From Buchnera aphidicola (Takecallis taiwana) (GTDB lineage: Bacteria; Pseudomonadota; Gammaproteobacteria; Enterobacterales; Enterobacteriaceae): DNA of 64,000 nt. Shown one piece after another: positions 20,901 to 31,047 of this stretch. The position numbers and the translations under genes were made by a program. Within the stretch, counting starts at the first letter, position 1. The number at the start of each line of letters is the position of its first letter. The notes beneath the pieces are model-generated. The model worked only from the letters and a program-made list of their open reading frames with translations. It made no database searches and was not told where the DNA came from. The DNA lies in assembly GCF_039355125.1 (NCBI RefSeq), contig NZ_CP134979.1, forward strand, positions 164,890-228,889, in the 5' to 3' direction.

Positions 20901-21390
20901 TGGTATAATATCTGCTATTAGATTCAAATTAACTAGAAAAAATAAAAATATTATGTTTGCAGAAATTAGTCATCCAATATATGATATTGAGGTGATAATT
21001 TTTGATAATTTAATGAAATTATATATTAAACATATGCATAAAGGGAATATTGTTATTGTATTCGGAAAATTACTTTTAAATAATTCAATAAGAAAAATTC
21101 GGTTAATTGCTAATTCTATTATGAGTTTAGATGAAGCCAGGAATCATTATGTGAAAAAATTAGTATTAGTGATTCATCAGGATATTTTTCACGAACGTAT
21201 TTTAGATAATATTAAAAACTATATTATACCTTGTGTAGGTGGTCATATCCCGATTTATATTCGTTATAATATCAAAAATAATCAATCAAATTTTAAATTA
21301 CATAATCGGTGGAATGTTGTTATTAGTGAAGTTTTAATATACAAATTAAAATCTGTATTAGGTAAAAAAAATGTTTATTTTTGTTTTTAA
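17902..21390 (+). CDS. dnaE: DNA polymerase III alpha subunit
   Basis: Replicative polymerase catalytic subunit. From ATG 17902 it is 1162 residues (E. coli 1160), and this start aligns with the E. coli N-terminus; an in-frame TTG at 17854 is rejected. Order of parts: PHP domain (about 5-270), palm with the catalytic PDFDIDFCMDKRD aspartates (about 400) and the third aspartate in KFDFLGLKTL (about 555), then the fingers with SGYGFNKSHSAAYALISYQT, the HhH region and the C-terminal OB/tau-binding region (LTGHPI). The stop overlaps the convergent proS stop by three bases. The proofreading partner dnaQ is also in the window. Confidence 0.98.
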   Translation: MKPKFIHLSTRSDYSITSGLNKPQELIKQAYKLKMPALGMIDDGNFYGVIKFYQCALKYGIKPIIGVKFKIKFNFTSSQDSVINILAADDIGYKNLIILISKAQFKKNKDINVRNNDITIYQHWLVRYKKGLIILSGGYYGDFGKYIIQKDQHTINLFLDFYNTYFDNFYYLEVHRSKRIYEEQYIQYAIQISKKRNIPIVATNDVCFIHQNDFDTHNIRLAIDQKVTINTKKNDFFYSSHQYLKNEDEMCALFSDIPEALQNSVEIAKRCNVVISTGKYFLPSYPTGNMSEKDFLVLTSVTGLKDRLRILYPDIQQRSIMFAKYKKRLLMELKIINDMNFPGYFLIVMEFVQWAKDNNIPVGPGRGSGAGSLVAYALKITEIDPLKFDLIFERFLNPDRKSMPDFDIDFCMDKRDLVIEHVSTLYGSDKVSQIITFGTMSARAVIRDVGRALGYPYGFVNKISQLIPLDIGITLKKSLSKKLNLIKLYKSNVEVKRLVDIAQTLEGVIRNTGKHAGGVVISPNKLINFTPLESDNNVCITQLDKNDINYVGLLKFDFLGLKTLTVMYAAIKLINTFLKRNNTNRISLDMIPLNDKNSFQLLQTGNTIAVFQLESYGMRDLIIKLKPDCFEDIISLIALFRPGPLQSGMVENFINRKHGIEPIFYPDENWQHILLKPILESTYGVILYQEQVIKIAQVLSGYKLSKADILQRAMSKKNTQEMAEQRLDFQKNAKNNGISYEFSNKIFDLLEKFSGYGFNKSHSAAYALISYQTLWMKANYPPEFMAAVMSADLDNIKKINIYIQECLRMNIKIIFPNINISKYSFIVNENRNIVYGLGAIKGVGKSVVKAVLDARKRIGKFNSFFEFCASIHSKFINKRVLEKLILSGCFDCFEVKRYKLMQFVSQVIKFSDQYDNFKSIYQLNLLHSIEQERIFLERAFKKTKICSWSDKETLDREKDVLGFYLTGHPINTYLKELNYYIHGFEIKNSSNNNFSLVKVFGIISAIRFKLTRKNKNIMFAEISHPIYDIEVIIFDNLMKLYIKHMHKGNIVIVFGKLLLNNSIRKIRLIANSIMSLDEARNHYVKKLVLVIHQDIFHERILDNIKNYIIPCVGGHIPIYIRYNIKNNQSNFKLHNRWNVVISEVLIYKLKSVLGKKNVYFCF

Positions 21391-23099
21391 TATTTATTGT
21401 ATTGAGTATTGTAAATTTTATTAATAATAAAATTTTTTATTTGATTGATATGTATAATAATTTTATTTTTAATATTCTTACGTTGTTGATATTCAACGGT
21501 ATTATACTTGATAGTATTATTATTAATAATAATTATATTAGGAATACCAATTAAATTAATATCAGAAAATATAATACCTGTTTGTTCGTGCCGATCTTCT
21601 AATAATACATCTATATCAGTTTTGAAGTCATAATATAGTTTTTCAGATATTGTTTTTATTTTTTTACATTTATTGATGAAAATTGGTATAATTACTACTT
21701 GAAATGGAGCAAGTGCATCTGGCCAAATAATGCCGTATTTATCATGGTTTTGTTCGATAATAGCGGCAATTAATCTACTGACACCAATACCATAACAACC
21801 CATATGTACTAATTTATTGATTTTAGTTTTATTTAGTATTTTTAAATCAAAAATTTTAGAATATTTTACACCTATCTGAAATATATGTCCTATTTCAATA
21901 CAATTTTTGATTTTATAATTCTTTTTTATAGTTTTATTATGATGTATAATATCTTGTACTTGTATATATGTGATATTTTGGTTGATGAAATCTCTTGTAT
22001 AATATATTTCATTAATTAAGGTAATAGGTATAATTTTTTTTAAATATAGAATATGAGTATCTATAATGATTGGAAGAAATGTTTTTTGTAGTTTTATTTT
22101 TCTAATAATTTTTTGTATTTCTAATTTATCTGGAAATATTATTTTTTTTATTTTATTATTGAAAATATTTTTTTTAATAATTTTTTTTATATTGATTGTA
22201 TGATCTCCTCTAATTATGTATCCAATAAATTTATTTTTTTGATCATCAGGATTCTTTATAATATACATTTTTATACATTTTTTTTTCATTAAATAAAAAA
22301 TTTTATTTAATTCATGTATATTTTTTTGATACATATGTTTGATATATATATTTTTTTTATAAAAAAAATTTTTTATAATATAATTTTTTGAAAGCAGAGT
22401 CATATTTTTTATACAATTGTGTTGTTTATGTAATATAATTTTGTCTTCTCCAAATTTTGATAGTGCTTGAAATTCGTGTGAGAAACTACCTCCTATAATT
22501 CCACATTCTGCTTGAACAGCATGAAATTTTATATGCATTTTATTAAAAATTTTTTCATATGTTGCATACATGCGTTGGTATACTTTTTTTAACGAATTAG
22601 AATTTTTATGAAAAGAATACGCATCTTTCATAATAAATTCTCGAGATCGGATAATTCCAAATCTAGGTCTAACTTCATCTCTAAATTTTGTTTGTATTTG
22701 ATATAATACTATTGGTAGTTTTTTATATGATAAAATTTCTTTTTTAACAAATTCTGTTGCTATTTCTTCATATGTTGGACTTAATATAAATTGATTATTA
22801 TGTCTATCATGTAATTGAACTAATTCTTTTCCGTATTGGGAGAATCGATTGCTTTTTTTCCATAATGTTGCTGGTTGTAATATCGGAAAACATATTTCTA
22901 TAGCTCCTGCAAGATTCATTTCATATCGGATAATTTTTTTAATATTTTGTAATACTTTCAATCCGTTTGGTAACCAGATATATAATCCGGTATTTACTTG
23001 TCGTATTAATCCTGCTTTTAACATGAGTTGATGACTAATAGTATCAATATTTTTTGGAATTTCTTTTAATGTATATAATACATACTTACTTGTGCGCAT
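21387..23099 (-). CDS. proS: Prolyl-tRNA synthetase
   Basis: Class II synthetase charging tRNA-Pro. The 570 residues (E. coli 572) contain class II motif 1 around residues 60-90, motif 2 (TKFRDEVRPRFGIIRSREFIMKDAYS, residues 132 on) and motif 3 (GCYGIGVSRLIAAI). The INS editing insertion (about 225-405) is retained in length and still carries the RGDHTIN motif, although much of it has drifted to Lys/Ile-rich sequence; whether it still edits Ala-tRNA-Pro is uncertain. It is tail-to-tail with dnaE, overlapping at the stop codons. Confidence 0.95.
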   Translation of the reverse strand: MRTSKYVLYTLKEIPKNIDTISHQLMLKAGLIRQVNTGLYIWLPNGLKVLQNIKKIIRYEMNLAGAIEICFPILQPATLWKKSNRFSQYGKELVQLHDRHNNQFILSPTYEEIATEFVKKEILSYKKLPIVLYQIQTKFRDEVRPRFGIIRSREFIMKDAYSFHKNSNSLKKVYQRMYATYEKIFNKMHIKFHAVQAECGIIGGSFSHEFQALSKFGEDKIILHKQHNCIKNMTLLSKNYIIKNFFYKKNIYIKHMYQKNIHELNKIFYLMKKKCIKMYIIKNPDDQKNKFIGYIIRGDHTINIKKIIKKNIFNNKIKKIIFPDKLEIQKIIRKIKLQKTFLPIIIDTHILYLKKIIPITLINEIYYTRDFINQNITYIQVQDIIHHNKTIKKNYKIKNCIEIGHIFQIGVKYSKIFDLKILNKTKINKLVHMGCYGIGVSRLIAAIIEQNHDKYGIIWPDALAPFQVVIIPIFINKCKKIKTISEKLYYDFKTDIDVLLEDRHEQTGIIFSDINLIGIPNIIIINNNTIKYNTVEYQQRKNIKNKIIIHINQIKNFIINKIYNTQYNKY

Positions 23100-23214
23100 A
23101 TTTTCATAACGTGTTGAGTTTAGTTTATTAAGGTTAAAGTATAATTTATTTTTTTTATGTAATTAAAGTTATTATTATTTGAAAAACATATTTTGTAATA
23201 AGAGGCATTAAAAA

Positions 23215-23958
23215 ATGCAATCAGATGTACAAGAAAAAACTGAAAAACCAACAGATTATCGCATACAACAAGCTAAGAAAAATGGTTTGATTAATTATTC
23301 TCGTGAATTTAGTTCTTTTTTAATATTCATTTCTGGAATGAGTATTAGTTATGTTTATGGTTGGAATATTGTCATGTTGTTTATTAAATTAGTAATTTTT
23401 CATTTATCGTTTAGTCATTCTATTATCCAAAATAATTTTTTTTTTCAACCTATTATTACATTAAATATCATTGTTCATATTATTGTTTATTTTTTTTATA
23501 TATATTTTATTGCACTGGTTATTACTTATATTATATTTAATGGTTTTGTATTAAAATTAAAATTTATTAAATTACGTATTTTGAATATTAATATTTATCG
23601 CTGTATAAATAATATTTTTTCATATGATTTATATATTAATTTTTTAACAATATTTTTTAAGATAGTAATAATTTGTTTAATATATTTTTTTTATTTAAAA
23701 TATTTTTTTTTAAAAATTATGAATTTAATTTTTTTACCTAATGATTTATTTTTCCAAATGAGTTTAAATATTATATTAAGTTTTATTCTATTTGTATTAA
23801 TTGGTTTTATTCCCATCGTTGTTTTTGATATTTTAAGGAATAAATTTAGATATTATAATCATTTACATATGACTTATCAAGAAATTAAAGATGAATATAA
23901 AGACAATGAAAGTAAAAAAGATATTATTAATATCATAAAGAATAATATTCATCGATAA
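23215..23958 (+). CDS. flhB: FlhB, flagellar export-gate protein lacking its cytoplasmic domain
   Basis: Inner-membrane component of the flagellar type III export apparatus. The N-terminus (EKTEKPTDYRIQQAKKNG, SREFSSF) and four membrane segments (about 30-50, 85-110, 140-170, 180-205) match FlhB. The protein stops at residue 247, against about 382 in E. coli, soon after the TYQEIKDEYKDNES segment where the cytoplasmic linker begins. The whole C-terminal FlhB-C domain, including the NPTH autocleavage site used for substrate switching, is absent, and I find no trace of it in the 148 bases before flhA. The open frame ends cleanly, so this is a short but possibly functional gene. flhA follows. 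Confidence 0.88.
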   Translation: MQSDVQEKTEKPTDYRIQQAKKNGLINYSREFSSFLIFISGMSISYVYGWNIVMLFIKLVIFHLSFSHSIIQNNFFFQPIITLNIIVHIIVYFFYIYFIALVITYIIFNGFVLKLKFIKLRILNINIYRCINNIFSYDLYINFLTIFFKIVIICLIYFFYLKYFFLKIMNLIFLPNDLFFQMSLNIILSFILFVLIGFIPIVVFDILRNKFRYYNHLHMTYQEIKDEYKDNESKKDIINIIKNNIHR

Positions 23959-24106
23959 TATAGAATATATTTTATAATTTTTGATATAACACTTATTTCG
24001 TATTTTATGATATACATTATATTAGTAATCATAATGTCATTCTATATTGATAATATTTGGCGTAATTATCATTTTTAATGATGCGTATAAGATTAAATGT
24101 TACTTA

Positions 24107-26206
24107 ATGAGTATTAACATTATGCTTAATATTTTCAGTTTTGTTAGAACAGTTTATGTTTTATTGAAAATAAAATGGCAGGCGTGGATTGGACCTGTTA
24201 TGATTTTTATGATTTTATCTATGATGATCTTACCCCTGCCTGCATTTATATTAGATTTATTATTTACATTTAATATTACGATGTCAATCGTAGTATTAAT
24301 GGTATCATTATTTATACATAATACTTTAGAATTTTCAGTATTTCCCACATTATTATTATTTTTAACTTTATTACGTTTATCCTTAAATATTGCTTCAACC
24401 AGGATTATTTTATTAAAAGGGCATACAGGATTATACTCTGCTGGTCATGTAATTGAATCATTTGGTTATTTTTTAGTAGAAGGAAATTTTTCAGTTGGAA
24501 TAATCATATTTATGATTTTAGTAATTATTAATTTTATTGTTATTACAAAAGGCGCGGGTCGTGTTGCAGAAGTAAGTGCGCGATTTATGTTAGATGGTAT
24601 GCCTGGTAAACAAATGGCAATTGATTCTGATTTAAATACTGGTTTAATTAATGCACAACAAGCAAAAATACGTCGCATACAAATAGCACAAGAAGCAAAT
24701 TTTTATGGTGCAATGGATGGGGCAAGTAAATTTGTTAGAGGGGATGCTATTGCTGGAATTTTAATTATGATTATCAATATTGTAGGTGGATTAATTATTG
24801 GTATGATTGAACATAATATGAAATTTTATGAAGCAAGTAAAATTTATACTTTATTAACTATTGGAGATGGATTAGTTGCACAAATACCAGCATTAATGAT
24901 TTCAATAGCATCCGGGGTGATTGTAACTCGAGTTAGCACCAATCAAAATGTTAGTGAACAAATGATTGAACAAATTTTTTATCATCCCCAAGTTTTTATT
25001 TTAAGTAGTTTGTTTTTAGTGATTTTTGGATTAATTCCAGGTATGCCTAATTTAATATTTTTATTATTTTCTTTTATATTAATGATTGTTGCATGTTTTG
25101 TATATTATTTAAAATATATAGTATTACATTCATCTATTTCATATCAAACAGAAGATACTGCTCGCCAAAGCATAAAAAATATATCTTGGAATAAAGTTAG
25201 ATTAGAACATGTAATAAAAGTTGAATTAGGTTTATTATTATCTGCAATGATTAATATTGATAATCGTAATAATTTATTTATTCATATGATAGAATTACGA
25301 AAAAAATTTTCAAAAAATATTGGTTTTTTACCTGATATTATATATATTACTAATAATAATTTACCTAACTGTAATTATCGAATTTTAATTAAAGGCGTGG
25401 AATATGGTACAGGACATGTATTTCTATATAAATTTATCGCTTTTGGCACAAAATATGTGACTAACGTTATAACGGGTTTACCAATTGTGAATTCGATATT
25501 TACGGAACAGGTGCTATGGATATCACCTAATATGTATCATATAGCAAAAAAAGAGAAATATAATATCATGTATCCACAATATATAATTATTATACATTTA
25601 GAACGTATTATGTTAACTTATACTCAGGATTTATTTGGCAGAAATGAAGTGCAAAAATTATTAGAGTGTATGACTTTAAAAATGCCAAAATTAATCGAAG
25701 AATTAATACCAAAAACTATAAGTATAACTTGCTTACAAAAAATATTACAAAATTTGTTGTTAGAACGTATACCAATCCGTGATATGAGAACTATTTTAGA
25801 AACGTTAATTGAACATTCTACACTTTATAAAAGTGCAGATGAGTTAACTAGTGTAGTACGTGTATCTTTAAGAAAATTTATTACACAACATTTTTTTACT
25901 AATCAAGATGAAATATATGTTATAGGATTAGACAGTGAGTTTGAAAATTCATTAGTTAAAATGATGCAATCTGGAAAAAGTTTTATTGAACCTATAAATA
26001 TCATGTTTTTTAATAATGTTAGTCAAGCTATTGAAAAACAAAATTCTATTCATGCTCCGTTAATTGTCTTGGTAAAAAATATTATTCGTTGTTTTGTATC
26101 ATCTAGTTTTCGTAAATACTTTCCAAATCTGATTATATTATCTGATTTAGAAATATCAGATGATAAAAAAATAATCATTACTTATTTAATTAAATCAGAT
26201 AAATAA
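24107..26206 (+). CDS. flhA: Flagellar type III export protein FlhA
   Basis: Large gate protein of the flagellar export apparatus. From ATG 24107 it is 699 residues (E. coli 692); ATG 24122 is an alternative, while the TTG at 24047 is rejected. About eight membrane segments (residues 25-330) include the family signatures LPLPAFILDLLFTFN, RFMLDGMPGKQMAIDSDLN and GASKFVRGDAIAGI. The C-terminal cytoplasmic domain (about 345-699) contains QNLLLERIPIRDMRTILE. Unlike FlhB it looks complete. The order flhB-flhA-argS is ancestral; flhE is absent. Related symbionts keep basal-body-like export structures without filaments. Confidence 0.96.
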   Translation: MSINIMLNIFSFVRTVYVLLKIKWQAWIGPVMIFMILSMMILPLPAFILDLLFTFNITMSIVVLMVSLFIHNTLEFSVFPTLLLFLTLLRLSLNIASTRIILLKGHTGLYSAGHVIESFGYFLVEGNFSVGIIIFMILVIINFIVITKGAGRVAEVSARFMLDGMPGKQMAIDSDLNTGLINAQQAKIRRIQIAQEANFYGAMDGASKFVRGDAIAGILIMIINIVGGLIIGMIEHNMKFYEASKIYTLLTIGDGLVAQIPALMISIASGVIVTRVSTNQNVSEQMIEQIFYHPQVFILSSLFLVIFGLIPGMPNLIFLLFSFILMIVACFVYYLKYIVLHSSISYQTEDTARQSIKNISWNKVRLEHVIKVELGLLLSAMINIDNRNNLFIHMIELRKKFSKNIGFLPDIIYITNNNLPNCNYRILIKGVEYGTGHVFLYKFIAFGTKYVTNVITGLPIVNSIFTEQVLWISPNMYHIAKKEKYNIMYPQYIIIIHLERIMLTYTQDLFGRNEVQKLLECMTLKMPKLIEELIPKTISITCLQKILQNLLLERIPIRDMRTILETLIEHSTLYKSADELTSVVRVSLRKFITQHFFTNQDEIYVIGLDSEFENSLVKMMQSGKSFIEPINIMFFNNVSQAIEKQNSIHAPLIVLVKNIIRCFVSSSFRKYFPNLIILSDLEISDDKKIIITYLIKSDK

Positions 26207-26221
26207 TATATGATACAGAAT

Positions 26222-27955
26222 TTATATACAATTAACAGTTTTAATACCTAAAATTTTTAAACCCAATTTAATTGTTTTTGCTACTAAAAAAGATATTTTA
26301 ATTCTACTTTTCTGAATTGCGATTGTTTTTGCATGAATAATAGAATATTTTTCATAAAATATTGAAAATAACGAAGCTAGTTGAAAGAGATATGAACATA
26401 AAACATGTGGTGTACCATATTTCTTAATATGTTTAATAATATCTGTAAATTGTAATATTTTAATTGCTAAATTAGTTTCAACCTCTGTTGTTAATATTAT
26501 TGTTGTGTAAATTTTTAATGGAGAAAATCTTGATTTTTTTATAATTGATTGAATTCGAGTGTAGGTATATTGTATGTAAAGCGCTGTATTCCCTTGAAAA
26601 GATAACATACAATCCCAATCAAATATGTAATTTTTTTCTCTATTTTTTGAAAGATCAGCATATTTAATTGCGCTAATTCCAATAATTTGTGATAAATATG
26701 ATACTTTATTTTTTCTAAGATGGGGTTTTTTTTGTTTGATTATTATTTTTGATTTTTTAATTGCTTTTTGTATAAGTGTATTTAATTTAATTAGTTTTCC
26801 ATTTCTTGTTTTAAAGGGTTTATTTTCTTTTGTTAGAACCATACCGAATGCATGATGCTCTAATGTAGAGTTTTCTGTTATATATCCAGCTTGTTTCCCA
26901 ATTAATAAAATTTGATTAAAATGTTGTCTTTGCCGGATATCTGTGTAATAAATTATTCTATTTGCAAGTAATGTATTAATACGGTATCTTAGACATGCTA
27001 AATCAATCGTGGCGTATAAAAAAGTAGTATTTTTATTTTGTATAATTACTCCCATGGGTTTTCCATGCTTATTTTGAATATTATTTAAATATATAATAAT
27101 TTTTCCATTTTTTTCATGCGCTATATTTTTTTTTTTTAGTTCTAATATCATTTCTGGTAAAAATTTAATATAAAAACTTTCACCGATAATATGTTTGTCA
27201 TTTAATTGTACATTTAATAATTTATATATTTTATTATTTTCTTTTATTGTAATTTTTATAATTGTTTTCCATATTTTAATATATTTTTTATAGTTCTGTT
27301 GTAATAATAGTAAACATTGATTTGATTTTTTTTGAAATTCAGGATTTTCATCATATAATTTTTTAGATTCTTGATAAAATTTTTCTAAATTTTTTAATGA
27401 TATATTGATATTGTTATATTGTTTATATTTTTTTTTTAAAAATGCAATTAACATACCAAATTGAGCGCCCCAATCACCTATATGATTTACACGTATTACA
27501 TTATGTCCTAAAATCTCTAAAACACGTGCCATAACATCGCCTAAAATTGTTGATCTTAGATGTCCAACGTGCATTTCTTTGGCCATATTTGGAGATGAAT
27601 AGTCAATAACAATATTTTTTTTTTTTTCTTTTAGTAATCCCATATTTTGAGAGTATATAATATCTTCTAATTTTTCTGATAACCATTCCTGTTTTAAAAA
27701 AATATTAATAAATCCTGGATGTGAGTATTGTATATCTTGATATATTGTATTTTTTTTTATAAAAAATATTATTTTATTTGATAAGTTTTTGATATCATGG
27801 TTTAAAATCTTGGCAATATTCATCATGCCATTAATTTGATAATGCGCCATCTTAGATTTTAAGCTAATTTTAATGTTATAAAGGTATTTTTTTGGTATAT
27901 TAGCATGTAATGCGGATTGCATAATATCCTTTTTTATAATTTTTGTAATATTCAT
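26222..27955 (-). CDS. argS: Arginyl-tRNA synthetase
   Basis: Class I synthetase charging tRNA-Arg; 577 residues, as in E. coli. It has an N-terminal Add1 domain, the HIGH-type motif in SPNMAKEMHVGHLRSTILGD (about 120-139), the degenerate KMSKS-equivalent KPFKTRNG and a C-terminal anticodon-binding domain. An A13 run on the coding strand (plus-strand T13, 27615-27627) lies just before the HIGH motif and is in frame as written. It converges with flhA (15 bases apart) and diverges from the 16S rRNA promoter region. Confidence 0.97.
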   Translation of the reverse strand: MNITKIIKKDIMQSALHANIPKKYLYNIKISLKSKMAHYQINGMMNIAKILNHDIKNLSNKIIFFIKKNTIYQDIQYSHPGFINIFLKQEWLSEKLEDIIYSQNMGLLKEKKKNIVIDYSSPNMAKEMHVGHLRSTILGDVMARVLEILGHNVIRVNHIGDWGAQFGMLIAFLKKKYKQYNNINISLKNLEKFYQESKKLYDENPEFQKKSNQCLLLLQQNYKKYIKIWKTIIKITIKENNKIYKLLNVQLNDKHIIGESFYIKFLPEMILELKKKNIAHEKNGKIIIYLNNIQNKHGKPMGVIIQNKNTTFLYATIDLACLRYRINTLLANRIIYYTDIRQRQHFNQILLIGKQAGYITENSTLEHHAFGMVLTKENKPFKTRNGKLIKLNTLIQKAIKKSKIIIKQKKPHLRKNKVSYLSQIIGISAIKYADLSKNREKNYIFDWDCMLSFQGNTALYIQYTYTRIQSIIKKSRFSPLKIYTTIILTTEVETNLAIKILQFTDIIKHIKKYGTPHVLCSYLFQLASLFSIFYEKYSIIHAKTIAIQKSRIKISFLVAKTIKLGLKILGIKTVNCI

Positions 27956-28114
27956 ATTCGATTTACTAAAAATTTATTCAATAATTTAATTGTAATACAT
28001 GTAATAAAATATTATGTTTAAATAAATTAAATAATGATTTTTATAATATTATTATATTAATATGTGACTTAATCTGTTTTATATATATGTTTAATAAAAA
28101 ATATAATAAATGTG

Positions 28115-28142
28115 TTGACATATTTTTGTAATCATGTAATAT
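28115..28142 (+). promoter_or_regulatory. Probable rRNA promoter
   Basis: A perfect -35 TTGACA (28115-28120), 16 bases, then TAATAT (28137-28142) as a -10-like hexamer, about 155 bases before mature 16S. TTGACA is rare enough in this AT-rich sequence to be meaningful. No Fis sites or UP element can be asserted from the sequence alone. Confidence 0.6.
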
Positions 28143-28165
28143 GTATCTTATAAGTTAGTTGAAGA

Positions 28166-28178
28166 CGCTCTTTAAAAA
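28166..28178 (+). promoter_or_regulatory. boxA antitermination element in rRNA leader
   Basis: The segment CGCTCTTTAAAAA resembles the enterobacterial rrn boxA (TGCTCTTTAACAA), the NusB/NusE (S10) loading site for antitermination of rRNA transcription, and stands in the same place ahead of the 16S processing stem. Confidence 0.65.
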
Positions 28179-28179
28179 T

Positions 28180-28204
28180 TAATCAGATAATTCATGTGGG
28201 CACA
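28180..28204 (+). other. 5' arm of the 16S rRNA RNase III processing stalk
   Basis: This 25-base arm is complementary to 29876-29900 across the 16S gene, with a single two-base mismatch. The inner 16 bases (AATTCATGTGGGCACA) pair perfectly. In E. coli this stem is cut by RNase III to release pre-16S; rnc is present at 34343-35023. Confidence 0.85.
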
Positions 28205-28296
28205 AAAAATTAGTTGCCAAATGTAATTTTACCAAAATTTTTGGTAAAATACCATGTTTTTCAAGTTTCAAACTACTATTTAATAATGGTAGTTAC

Positions 28297-29852
<1,556 letters not shown>

Positions 29853-29875
29853 AATAAAATTGTAACTTATTTTTA

Positions 29876-29900
29876 TGTGCCCACATGAATTACTTGATTA
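29876..29900 (+). other. 3' arm of the 16S rRNA RNase III processing stalk
   Basis: This is the reverse complement of 28180-28204 (inner TGTGCCCACATGAATT perfect; one two-base internal mismatch). It lies 23 bases after mature 16S and 13 bases before tRNA-Ile, so cutting here would separate 16S from the tRNAs. Confidence 0.85.
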
Positions 29901-29913
29901 AAACAGCTAAAAC

Positions 29914-29987
<74 letters not shown>

Positions 29988-29994
29988 ATTAATC

Positions 29995-30067
29995 GGGGCT
30001 GTAGCTCAGCTGGGAGAGCGCCTGCCTTGCACGCAGGAGGTCAGCGGTTCAATCCCGCTTAGCTCCA
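29995..30067 (+). tRNA. tRNA-Ala (TGC)
   Basis: A 73-base cloverleaf. Acceptor arm GGGGCTG pairs with TAGCTCC, using two G-U pairs; the E. coli gene has GGGGCTA here, so one of these wobbles is newly derived. The anticodon TGC (30028-30030) sits in CTTGCAC, the T arm contains GGTTCAATCC, and the discriminator is A. CCA is not encoded. It follows tRNA-Ile by seven bases. Confidence 0.98.
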
Positions 30068-30090
30068 AAAATATCTTTTTACAATATAAT

Positions 30091-30807
30091 ATGAATAATA
30101 AAATTGATCGAAAAATAGCTTTAGATATTGAAACAACTGGATTAAACCATTCAGGAGTTTTATATAAAAACCATAAGATAATAGAAATTGGTGCTATAGA
30201 AATAATTAATAGAAAAATTACAAATAATAAATTTCATGTTTATTTAAATCCTAAAAGGGATATAAGTACTGAAGCATTTAAAATTCATGGTATTTCCAGG
30301 TTTTTTTTGGAAAAAAAACCGATTTTTTCAGATATATATTTAAATTTTATGGAATATATTGCAAATTCAGACATTATTGCACATAATTCAAATTTTGATA
30401 TTTCTTTTTTAAATTATGAAATAAAAACGTTAAATAAAATTTTTAAAAAAATTAACGAATCTTGTAAAATTATTGATACTCTTAAAATGGCTAGAAATAT
30501 TTTTCCGGGTAAAAAAAATAGTTTAGATGCGTTATGTGATCGTTATCAAATAAAATATAAGAATAGAACGTTACATAGTGCCGTCATTGATGCCAATTTG
30601 GTTGCAAAGATATATTTAAGAATGACGTGTATACAAAAAAAAATTAATTTAAATAATGTAAACGATAAAATAGAATATTCATTGGAATATGATTCTAGTT
30701 TGAAATCGAAACTAAATATTTTACGCGCATCCTCTAAAGAGGAATACAAACATCAAAAATATCTGAATAATATGGAAAATTCGGGTAGTTGTTTATGGAT
30801 GACATAA
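30091..30807 (+). CDS. dnaQ: DNA polymerase III epsilon (proofreading) subunit
   Basis: 3'-5' exonuclease subunit of the replicase. The 238 residues (E. coli 243) keep the DEDDh active site at the E. coli positions: Asp12 and Glu14 (LDIETTG), Asp103 (NFDISFL), His162 and Asp167 (HSAVIDANLV). The C-terminal segment that binds DnaE is shortened and diverged. It begins 23 bases after tRNA-Ala and is followed by tRNA-Asp; the dnaQ-aspV pairing is also enterobacterial, while rnhA is missing. Confidence 0.96.
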   Translation: MNNKIDRKIALDIETTGLNHSGVLYKNHKIIEIGAIEIINRKITNNKFHVYLNPKRDISTEAFKIHGISRFFLEKKPIFSDIYLNFMEYIANSDIIAHNSNFDISFLNYEIKTLNKIFKKINESCKIIDTLKMARNIFPGKKNSLDALCDRYQIKYKNRTLHSAVIDANLVAKIYLRMTCIQKKINLNNVNDKIEYSLEYDSSLKSKLNILRASSKEEYKHQKYLNNMENSGSCLWMT

Positions 30808-30833
30808 TTTTTTTTATTCTGTGAAAGTTTTTT

Positions 30834-30907
30834 GGTGCGGTAGTTCAGTTGGTTAGAATATTGGCTTGTCACGCCAGAGGTCGCGGGTTCGAATCCCGTC
30901 CGCACCG
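30834..30907 (+). tRNA. tRNA-Asp (GTC)
   Basis: A 74-base cloverleaf. Acceptor GGTGCGG pairs with CCGCACC, the anticodon GTC (30868-30870) sits in TTGTCAC, the T arm contains GGGTTCGAATCCC, and the discriminator is G as required by AspRS. CCA is not encoded (GTATTTT follows). It lies 26 bases after dnaQ. Confidence 0.98.
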
Positions 30908-31047
30908 TATTTTATTATTAATGTTATTTTTATTGATTTTATATGATATTATATAATTTCAAATCAAAATACTTTTTCATACAATTTTAGTTATAATAAT
31001 TATGATTCTTATTAATTTCAATTTTTGTAATTTTGACAGGGTTGCTT

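Larger units (their letters stand above)
27956..28296 (+). promoter_or_regulatory. Intergenic region and 16S rRNA leader
   Basis: This 341-base gene-free stretch separates argS from 16S rRNA. It holds, in order, an AT-rich spacer that must contain the argS promoter, a sigma-70 promoter near 28115, a boxA antitermination element near 28167, and the 5' arm of the 16S processing stalk (28180-28204). The leader from 28160 to 28205 closely resembles the E. coli rrn leader in wording and order. Confidence 0.8.
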
